From positions 406,001-470,000 of the forward strand of contig NC_087389.1 in the NCBI RefSeq assembly GCF_963675165.1: a stretch of 64,000 nt of DNA, read 5' to 3'. The notes below the pieces were generated by a model. The model made no database searches, was not told where the DNA came from, and saw only the letters and a list, made by a program, of their open reading frames with translations. The first letter of the stretch is position 1, and the number at the start of each line of letters is the position of its first letter. The DNA comes from Halichondria panicea (taxonomy: Eukaryota > Porifera > Demospongiae > Suberitida > Halichondriidae). Position numbers and translations under genes: made by a program. This document shows, in pieces, positions 1 through 12,200 of the stretch.

Positions 1-91
<91 letters not shown>
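1..91. repeat. (CA)n microsatellite
   Basis: An uninterrupted CA dinucleotide run opens the window. It lies upstream of the first visible POLN exon, probably in an intron of that gene. No coding content. Confidence 0.95.
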
Positions 92-92
<1 letters not shown>

Positions 93-360
93 AGGCAGCA
101 CACTGGGACTGCTACTGGGAGACTGGTCTCATGCAATCCAGTGAGTTACAATTGAATTAGGAACTTAATTTGTCTGACCAAACTATATCTGTGAGCATCT
201 GGGGTCACTGGTTTTACGTCTGGCGTCATGTCTACTCCTGATGCACAGAATATCCAGGCCTTCCCCAAACAGTCCATCAACTTAGGAGTAGTCAAGAAGA
301 GCTTTATTGTGGGTATGTGTGCTGTAAAGTACTTACCATGCAGTGTATATATACAGAGAG

Positions 361-487
361 AGGAGGTCCGACATGCGTGCACGAATCACTACAAGTGCTA
401 GTGTATTTGGCTTGGACGTTATCACGTGACCATCAATGCATTAGCTGAACTTGTAGTGATTCATGCCCGGATGTCGGACCCTCCTCC
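361..487. mobile_element. Short hairpin MITE-like element
   Basis: Two arms of about 38 nt, at roughly 361-398 and 447-487, are near-perfect reverse complements. Both contain GTCCGACAT and AATCACTACAAGT. They are separated by about 48 nt. It lies just upstream of a POLN splice acceptor at 530, so in an intron. The flanks (GTGTATATA on the left, GTGTGTATA on the right) resemble each other but are not a clean target duplication. A non-autonomous foldback element is the likely origin; the class is not determined. Confidence 0.6.
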
Positions 488-530
488 TGGTGTGTATAGA
501 TAGTGTGCATGTGTTATTGCCCTCATTCAG

Positions 531-2166
<1,636 letters not shown>

Positions 2167-2546
2167 TGTGTCTAAAAGAGGACTTGTACAGTACTATAAT
2201 TATTATATATGTCCAATGCTATTATATGATGCATGTCAATTTGTTTTATTCCATTCACTGTTCCGCTTGAAGTTCGGCTCACTGCTGGCAAAATAATTAT
2301 CTCTCAAAGAATTCTAAAAGAGGTGTACAGTGTATATAATTATGCCATGAATTGATGCATGTCAATTTGTTTTATTCCATTCACTATCCTTTACCATGCA
2401 AGTGAATGCACCCATAGAGGGTCCCCTTGCTGCATGCACCGGATAGGTACTAGACACCCCTTAGCAACTAAATAGGTAGCTTGAGCTATATAGCTGTGTG
2501 CGCTGCAATCAACCCCTCTCCAACGGACAGTGTGTATATACCCTAA

Positions 2547-5451
2547 ATGGGAGCTTCTTCGAGCAAAAGGAGTGTTAAAAAAGAAGTTCGACCAAATCTA
2601 GATCTACCTTGGATTCTGCAAACTTCCGGTAATAGCGGAAGCGATAGTGCCCCTGGAACTCCAACTAATACTACAATGGCCGACAAGTCAGACGAAGTTT
2701 TTGAGAATGCTTGCTACGTTTTTGTAGTGTTTGGAGCCTCTGTGAGTTGACTACTGATATCTTGAGCTTCTGGATATAATTATTGCATTTAGTCTACTGT
2801 TGCTGATATCACTACCATATAAACCAAGTCCATAAACACAACACTCTGTTATGGTTCAGAGTTCACATATAAACTATGCACACACACACAGGGTGATCTT
2901 GCCAAGAAGAAGATCTACCCCACTCTATGGTAAGTACAGTATTATATAATAATGTTAACTCATACGTCCATGTTCTACAGGCGACTCTACCGAGACAATC
3001 TGTTTCCCCCGGGTACCAAGATTGTGGGCTATGCTCGCTCCAGTCTCACTATAGACAACATCAAAGAGAAATCTCAGCAATACCTGAAGGTGAGTGCACG
3101 TCTCCACACTACACGAGTTGTATACCATGACACTCCAGAGTAAACCAGAGGAGGCTGCCAAGGTGGATGCTTTCTGGGCTGTCAACTCGTACGTCAAGGG
3201 CTCCTACGATAAACAGGAGGATTTTGATAATCTGAACCGAGAGATTGGAAAGATAGAGAATGGGCTTATTGCAAGGCGACTGTTTTATCTTGCCCTCCCC
3301 CCGTCAGTGTTTGCCCCCGTCACCAGCTGCATCAAGGCAGCCTGTATGAGCCCCAAGTAAGAACACTGTGTGTTGAGTGTACAGTCATTGGAGCATTGTC
3401 CACTTGTATACTAGTAAATTCGTAATATCTATGGACTGGTGTACGTGTAAAGCATTGTGCAGTGTATATAATTATTATTGTGTGGTTGTTTTATTCCCAG
3501 TGGCTGGACTCGCGTGATTGTTGAGAAGCCATTTGGCAAAGATTCAGAGAGCTCTGCTACGCTGAGTCGGCATCTTGCTGGCCTCTTCAAGGAGGAGGAA
3601 ATCTATCGTATTGATCACTACCTCGGCAAAGAGATGGTCCAGAACCTACTGCTCCTCAGGTGAGTAAACGGTAACTTTTTATACAGCATAATTATGTAGT
3701 CTCAATAACTTAAAAGGATGTTCCTGTTTCCTTGTGTATTGTGAGTTAGTTTACATCGTAGCTTTATCCCAGTCAGCGTGTTACGTCCTTTCTCTTACTA
3801 CAGGTTTGCAAACTCCATGTTCCAGCCTCTCTGGAACCGCAACTCCATTGCGAATGTCACCATCACTTTCAAGGAGCCATTTGGCACTCAAGGACGTGGC
3901 GGCTACTTCGATGAGTTTGGGATGATTCGTGATGTAATGCAGAACCACCTCCTTCAAGTGCTCTGTCTCGCTGCTATGGAGAAGCCCGTGTCCACCGGGT
4001 CGGAGGATATGAGGGACGAAAAGGTGAGTGGAAGAATTTAGAGGTAGATACTATATAAACTACCTGTGTCTTAAAGCCATAATTATTTTGACTGTTTGAT
4101 GCGCCTTTGATAATACTATATATAATCATGATTTGCTCCTTTCAATATTCATTCAGCTACTTGTGTTACATTGTGTGTTTAGTTACATGCCCTATAGAAA
4201 TATTGTTGCTGATAATGAACTGTTCCCCCAGGTGAAGGTATTGCGTAGCATCAGTCCCATTACCCGAGACAACATTATTCTGGGCCAATACGCGGGTGAC
4301 CCTAATGGAGAGGGAGATGCCAAACTGAGTTACCTGGACGATGAGACAGTACCCAAAGGCTCCATCACTCCCACCTACGCCATGGCTGCCCTCTTCATTA
4401 AAAATGAACGCTGGGACGGAGTGCCCTTCATTGTCAAGTGTGGAAAAGGTAAGACACTATGCTGTGAGCTTTATACTGTATACAGTGCTCTCTGCCATTT
4501 AGAAGTATACTTTTCGCAAGCACTAAATTCCTGGGTAGACATGGTAATTTTTTACCTTCTATCATAACTAATCATTATTGCTTGTTGCCACACAGCCCTC
4601 AACGAGCGTAAGGCTGAAGTGCGTATCCAGTTTCGTGATGTGCCTGGTGACATCTTTGATGGCAAGTGTCGTCGCAATGAGTTGGTGATTCGTCTGCAAC
4701 CTGACGAGGCTATGTACCTCAAGACAATGACCAAGCAACCAGGAATGTCCTTTGAACCCCTCGAGAGTGAACTGGACCTCACTTATGCAGCTCGCTATGC
4801 GGTGAGAGTGATTTACATGACATTTGCACAGTGCATGCACTTTATAGTTAGGTAAAGATCATTGATTTAATTTACCAACTGCATACTGTGTGCCAATAAT
4901 GAGACTATCATCCCCCTATACCTATATACTGTGTGTGCAGGATATCCATCTCCCTGATGCCTACGAGAGATTGATTCTAGATGTGTTCAATGGGTCCCAG
5001 GCTCAGTTTGTGAGAACGTAAGCAGCTACTATATTATTGTGTATTAGAGTCAATGCCGCAAGCTACCCCTGTGGTCCGGTCTCCATCCCGAGGATTGCTG
5101 TGTATCATAAATTATACTCCTCTCTCCTTCAGTGATGAGCTGGCCGAGGCTTGGAGGATCTTCACTCCCATTCTACACCAGATTGAGGCAGACAAGATCG
5201 CACCAATCAAATACAGATATGGATCGTAAGTGTAGCAACAACCATGTTACTTAATTTATAATATGGAATAAAGATGGAGCACTTTCATACTCCATGTCTA
5301 CAGTGTGTTGTCAAAGCACTCAACCAAAGTTTACCATTATTTCTGTTTTTTTTTCTCCAGACGAGGACCTAAGGAGGCTGATGAGTTTGCGGCAAAGCTG
5401 GGATTCAAGTACTCGACCACGTACCAGTGGCGACCCAGCTCCTCCTCCTGA
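2547..5451 (+). CDS. G6PD: Glucose-6-phosphate 1-dehydrogenase
   Basis: This enzyme oxidises glucose 6-phosphate to 6-phosphogluconolactone with NADP+, the entry step of the oxidative pentose phosphate pathway. Family signatures are all present across about eleven exons: NADP site GASGDLAKKK split by the 2742-2891 intron, EKPFGKD near 3527, active site RIDHYLGK near 3609-3635, [12 protein letters not shown] near 3804, and the C-terminal [10 protein letters not shown], stop at 5449-5451. The first exon adds about 44 residues ahead of the usual start. It begins MGASSSKRS, a good N-myristoylation consensus (Gly2, Ser6). An internal ATG at 2676 ([16 protein letters not shown]) would give a conventional cytosolic length. 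Which start is used cannot be decided from sequence. The intron at 2742 is preceded by canonical GTGAG. Confidence 0.96.
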
Positions 5452-7769
5452 GAACACCCCCCTCCCCCCATATAGACCCTGCTAGCCTAGCCTAGTACAG
5501 AACTCTAGTCAGTCGCTGTCAATTATGTGTCTGTTATGTAGGGTTGATTCAACCTCTTTACATTTTTATGCAAGATTATATTTGCCTACGGTTATAAAAG
5601 TTGTGGTATTGTGTGGAGGAGTGGAATTGACACACCCATTATCTGTAATCATATTACATATTCATGCCAACAAAGATGCCGGTCGAGCCTCTCTGCTGAG
5701 CTGAGCTCTGTAGCGTAAACGATATAGGTATTTAATAGTGAGTGGAGTGGAGTGGACTAGAGCCCTGGTCGGTGTGCCCCGTGTATCGAGCAGCAGTTTC
5801 TGGAGAGCCCAAACATCTAACCAGAGCTAGCTAGGTGAGGATATTAATAAGATTATTATTATGCATGTACAGATTGATGTCTTTATGCATGCTCCAGATA
5901 TGACAGTATGTGTATTTGACCATAGCTTATGATGCACGTCCATAGAATGGATACAAGTATTGTCGCTAGGTGAACATATTAGTGTTAACGAAGTACCCAC
6001 ATGCAAAGAACCCTGTCAGGCACTCTCTCTGTATTCAATGATACTACCTACTTACCTTACCTTGTAGTGATAGCTAGTAGCTAATACTGCTGTGTGTGTG
6101 TGTACCATAACGCACCCAAATATGAGCAATTATAGTAACAGGAAATGTAAGCTTTTTCCCATGACCACCATTAATAGTTCAAGGTTAGGTTAATTATCTT
6201 AATTGCTTGAGGCAGGTGCTTTGTCATTGTGAATATTGTACGTGTGTGTGTATGCTGTCGGGTCCATAAAGGTGGGGCAACGGTATTTGGAATGGCTCGT
6301 TTAATCAGGAGGTCTTTATTGCATGCCAGACTGTGTAGGGCCAGGCAACTCACTCAGTCATGTTACTCTATTATCGATTGTACATTTGTATTGTTTTGAG
6401 GTATTGTCGTGGTGTGTGCTCTCCCTCATATTGTAAAGCCTGGTGATGTCACTAATCCACCAGTGGTCATGTTCATGTATGTTTTCTTGTGATGGTTCTG
6501 CTTTGTTTTGTGATGACAATGGTTGTGGGGATTCAAGTGATGGTGTTTGTGTGTGTGAGCTCAGTTCTCAAGGTTTCACTTTTTCATTACCTTGTTGATG
6601 ATTGATAAGCATATACAGCTTTGTTTCTGTTTGTTTGTTGCTTAAGGCAATACCCACGCGTACAGGTGTGCTTGTCTTTCTGTTGGAAACAAACAACACA
6701 AGTGTGCCCATAATTATTCAAAACCTTAGACACAACAGGTGCTCCCTCATGGCAGAGGCAAAGCTCTGCTATGATTAGCAAACCTGGTAACCAAGGTTTT
6801 GTGGATAGGTAACTAAGGTTGTGGATGCGGGGCTGGCTCTGAATGGGATTAACATTCCAATGTAAATTCGGCTGTTTCCATTTCCATATTAGCATTATCT
6901 CTTGTACAGGTCAGTGGATACTCCATGCATGCAGTCGTTACTAGTCATGTGTACACTAATACTGGTCCTCTATTGTAAGACTGTCTTATATAGCAGAGTA
7001 CATTCTAGTACATCTCTTGAAGCTGATTCCACAAACTTTTTATAGAATATCAGTAGCTGGCTTCAACCCTGTTAGTATAGCCGTACTCTGTTACAGTAGT
7101 CTATCGTTCTCTACAGGGATTTTGTGGGACATAAACTAATGTCCCCATGTATTGCATTGTATTGTCTCACATTCTTGTTATAGCTGATTATTGCTTCTCC
7201 ATACCAAGCAACGGTTTGTTTACAGAGCCTTATATAGGCAGGCCATATTGGATTTGTTTCAACAATAAAAATTATCACATCATAATGTGTGATGACTACC
7301 ACCTCTATAAGCAAGTGTGCATTGTGCATAGGTGTGTGGAGTGTGGAGTGGGTGGGTGTGTGGAGTGTGGGTGTGTGTGTCGTGCAGCTACAGTAGTGTA
7401 CACAGTAGGAATGTCATGTGTTGAGTAGTCTCTGTACTAGCTCTCACTGAAATGTTCCGACCAGCTGCCAAATTTCCAAGGTGACCAGTCTACTTAGCGT
7501 GGTTTCAGTTGACATGTGAAACATGCCACTTGCCAATTCTCAAAGCATGTTTGACTATTCTTCATGGAGCTAGGAATGTTTAAATCTCACTACACAAGAG
7601 TATTAATTTACCCCATGGATAGAATTCACCATATTTGGTCAATTCTCCATTCTATAATAACACTGAGTGGAGATATGTGTGTATGTATATTGAATGGCTT
7701 AATGTCATCATAGTTGCTGTACTGAGATGCATGGTTTGGCTTACATGACACACACCCAGGAGTTGAGCC
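5452..7769. other. Intergenic and probable 5' UTR/intron region, no gene seen
   Basis: No exon with recognisable coding content is visible on either strand over 2.3 kb. A donor-like CTAG/GTGAGG at about 5833 could end a non-coding first exon of the FERM gene that starts at 7770. Short TG-rich runs occur near 6090, 6240 and 7340-7385. The longest open frame (6587-6895, minus) lacks any family resemblance and has no splice context. Confidence 0.5.
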
Positions 7770-9248
7770 ATGTCGGAGGACACGCCCCTTATACAAGTCA
7801 ACGATGGTGAGGAGGAGGCAGTAAACGATGAAGAGAAGATTGACTTCAAGCAGATGGTCTGGTTCCACGGGAAGGCAAGTGCTCCAACCCTAGCTCTCTG
7901 CCACACCATGTTTCCTAGGAGCTGTGTCGGCCATTTCTATTGTATAGCTAGCTGTTGAATTAATGCATGGAGGCCGGTCGTCGTGTGATGTTTGTGTGTC
8001 CCTTTATCCCCCTCTCTCCCTGTGTACCATTATCCCATACTCTCTCTCACTGTGTACCATTATCCCATACTCTCTCTCCCTGTGTACCATTATCCCATAC
8101 TCTCTCTCCCTGTGTACCATTATCCCATACTCTCCCTCCCTGTGTACCATTATCCCATACTCTCCCTCCCTGTGTACCATTATCCCATACTCTCCCTCCC
8201 TGTGTACCATTATCCCATACTCTCCCTCCCTGTGTACCATTATCCCATACTCTCTCTCCCTGTGTACCATTATCCCATATTCTCCCTCCCTGTGTACCAT
8301 TATCCCATACTCTCCCTCCCTGTGTACCATTATCCCATACTCTCCCTCCCTGTGTACCATTATCCCATACTCTCTCTCCCTGTGTACCATTACCATTATC
8401 CCATACTCTCCCTCTCTGTGTACCATTATCCCATACTCTCCCTCCCTGTGTACTATTATCCCATACTCTCTCTCCCTGTGTACCATTATCCCATACTCTC
8501 CCTCCCTGTGTACCATTATCCCATACTCTCCCTCCCTGTGCACCATTATCCCATACTCTCTCTCCCTGTGTACCATTATCCCATACTCTCTCTCCCTGTG
8601 TACCATTATCCCATACTCTCTCTCTCTGTGTACCATTATCCCATACTCTCTCTCCCTGTGTACCATTATCCCATACTCTCTCTCCCTGTGCAGGAGCTGG
8701 TCAGCAAGAAGTCCAGTAGTCTGGTTCGTCTCGGTGTGGGGAAGGAGGGTGTGTACAAGCTGGACAGTAAGACAGCCAAGGTACACACACACTGTGGATA
8801 TATAATTATATATAAATGTACAGACAGACTAAACATTTCATGTACTGGCTTGTAGTATGCCAACCCCCATTGTGGCACTTATACACTATAATAGTGTGTC
8901 TTGACCTTCTGTCTTCCTTTGTGTGGTGTGATTGTGGTGTAATATGAGCGTGTGCTAACTGACCACGAATACTGTCATCCAATTAACCAGTCTCTAACTA
9001 TAACCAGTCTCTAACTAGTCGCTTGTACCGCTCTGTGAGTGTTCCCCTGTACTGTAAGATGAGCAGTGCGTAACCTTACCAACAGCTGTCTCCGTTGTGT
9101 CACAGCTAGCATATGGTCCTGAGCTTTGTATTAACTGTGCCAAGTTCTGTGGGTGTTCTATATCTCCCCCCATTCAGATTCTATATACCATTGCTATACT
9201 ATCCATGCTCTTCGTTCCATATTCCGCATTCCACGTTTTACAACATGC

Positions 9249-9283
<35 letters not shown>

Positions 9284-12200
9284 GTGCTTAACCACTGGAG
9301 GTTTTCTGAGATCAAGGACTGCAACTATTCCGGCTACTCCTTTACACTGGTGAGTGCTGTGTGCGGTGTGGGTGTGTGTGTGTGTGTGACTGATAACTTT
9401 ATATTATTCTCCTTACCTCAGCAACTGAAAACAGAGGCAGACTATTTCGTGCGTACAGACGATGGGGAGGCCATTTGCTTGTACATTGAGGCTTTCCAGA
9501 AGGACCCAGAAGCTGCCCTCGTGAGTAACCCCACCTAGCAACACAACTCCTCAGAATGCTCTTAGTAGGATGAGTGTGTTTGTATCAGTGTACGGTTGCA
9601 TAGAGATGGTCATATGATGATTTCTGCCCCCCCCCCCTCGCAGGAGCAAGCTTTGAGCAACCCCCCAATGTCCCAGGTCCCAGATAGTGGAGTTCTCACG
9701 CTCAGGAAAAAATTTTCTTCAGGTGATTTAATATCATATGTACGGTCAGTTGCATCTTTGGTATACCAACGTAATGTACATGATTATGTTGAAGGCACGT
9801 TTATGCCTATATATGGAATTACAAAGCCTATTATTCTAATACCCCCTACAGAGCCTAAGTCGTCCGCTGCAAATGACATCAAGTCCTTCACTCTGAACAG
9901 ACGTTCCAAGAAGAATGCATCTACAGCCGATCCCCTCAGGGAATTTACACAAAATATTGAAGTGGACAGTCGACTCAGAGCTAATTACAATCTAAAATCG
10001 GGCATTGCCGTGACACCGAAACGCATCAGGCCATTTTCATATGGTGCCAAGTTGGATAGTGATTCAAAATCGACCAACGAGATTCGTCGTCAGCGATCCC
10101 TCGAGGGGTTTCTAGACCAAACCCCAGTAAACGGCGTGAAAGAAGGAGAGAAAGAAGCCGCCAGAGACCTACTCGGTAATAAGATTGCTTTGAATGACAA
10201 GAGACATTCAAACGGAATTCTAACGAGCCCAGTAAGCACTAAGGGGGAGGTCACAATGACCCAGTCCACGAAGTCCTCCCCACACACCACCTCCCCTCTC
10301 ACTGAACGAAAGATGCAACCTCAGCACGAGACTCCCCCTCCATTAGCGATCACACACAAGGAAAGCCCTCCACCTGGTGAAGCAAAAACCGCTAAAAACC
10401 AACCAACAGAGAAGAAGTTACCACCAAAATCGATTTTGACCGGTAGCTTTGGCAGTGACGAGATGACCCCTTTGCTGAGACGCGACAGTAGTTCAAGTTC
10501 GGGTACCCGCTCCCCTTCCAGTGAGCGCATGATCATCAAGCAAGGCCCCTCCTCCAGCCGAGAGGGTAGCATGGAACCGCCAGACCGAGTCAGCAATGCT
10601 TCCGACGACCTCTACGATAGACTGGAAGAGCGCACTTCATCGATGGCCTCTTCTAGCTCGGACCCCACCAACTCTCGTTCAGCCTCAGCTCAGCTCATGT
10701 TACGTGCTAGTACCAGTCCTGAATCAGAGGGCTCTGTCTACGATCATCTTCCTGCCGCCGACAAGTCTGACCCTGAAGCTAGCACTCCAGAACTAGTAAT
10801 TTCTCTCTCACCATCGAATTTCGTACTGCCTCGACGGAATATTTCTCAACCGGCTTTGAGCACACCCGTGTCTGCAAGGGAAAGTCCCGTTGATCATGAT
10901 CGGAGCACCCCCTCCATTTTAGAAGAGTCCAGCGATGAAGCAGGCACACCCACCAACAGGTAAGTCATCATTATGACTCATAAGTTTTGTATATACATTT
11001 ATGATGAACAACTGCCTATACCGTTTGTACGTACAGCTATTAGAATGTTTTGCGAGCATCAAACATAATTATGTGAACTTTGTGAACTTTTTGAGGATGA
11101 TTGATTCGCAACCATAATATTGCAATTTTTCTGCTGATTTGGTTCATTCGTAAAAGTTTTTCACCAGCAAAGTATTGTAATAATACGGTTACATGTATGT
11201 ATGTTACTGATGTTTACTGTGTGAGTGTGTCTCTGCAGTGATGATGAGATCAAGATAGGAAAGGACGAGGGAAAGGCGCACTTTGAGCAGGTCAAACTCA
11301 GAGATAAGAAACGACCTCAGCATGACCCCTTTGCCGATCTCCTCAGCCCTCAATCCAACGCTCGTTTGAGATGGTCCCAAGAACTGAATCCACTCTATGA
11401 CTACATCAAGGGCTTCAAGATATCTGATGGAGTCAAGTTGTACGACACACCCAGCAAGCTGCTAGAGAGCACCAGAGCCAGCAACATTGTCGGCGGTGCA
11501 CACTCTGAGAGAGCCAGTTACAAGTCCTCCCCTAGCGTGATAGTTGAAGATGAGGGCGAGTATGACCCTCAACCCACCAATCCGCCTGAATCAGTCCCCT
11601 ACTCTCCACCAGGGGAGACTAGTCGTCCCACCTCCTCATTCAGTGAAGACACACCCCTTAGCCCCACCCACTATGCTCGTAAACATCACCTGTACGAGGA
11701 CATTAAGATACTATCAGACCCTAAGGAGGAGGAGCCCCACCACCCGGCTCCACCACGACTCAAGGGAACCAGTCTCATTCAGCACATGAAGAGGAGTGTC
11801 GTTGAACCAGCCGACACTGCCAAGAGACACGGTACATGTCACTGTCTGTATACCCTTGTGTTTGTATGTCAGTATGCTACTTGTCTGTACAACCCTGTAT
11901 TTCAGTATAGGTAGACTTGTTTGTATGTCAGTATAAGTGTTTGCGCTGTTTGTATGTCAGTGTACTATGCTCTTAGACTAGTGTTTGTAGCATGTTAACT
12001 CAGTGTTTCTGTGGTTGAACAGTCATGTCTATATCTCGTATGTGTCTACTACTGCCTATCTGTGTGTAGGTGTGCGTGCATCCACTCTGAACTTTGGTTC
12101 TCTGGAGGCCCGTTCCCCGGAACAGATTGGACGGAGTCCTCGTATCGGGAAGAGAGAGCTCCAGCAGCAGCGGCGCAGTCGCACCATTGGCTCCCTGGAT

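Noticed and set aside
6587-6895. 102-codon minus frame in the intergenic region
   Set aside because: No family resemblance, no splice sites, and amino-acid composition typical of random sequence.
7963-8855. Three overlapping plus-strand frames of 250-287 codons and a minus frame of 262 codons
   Set aside because: They are produced by a 30 bp tandem repeat (a multiple of three) inside an intron; the translations are pure repeats.
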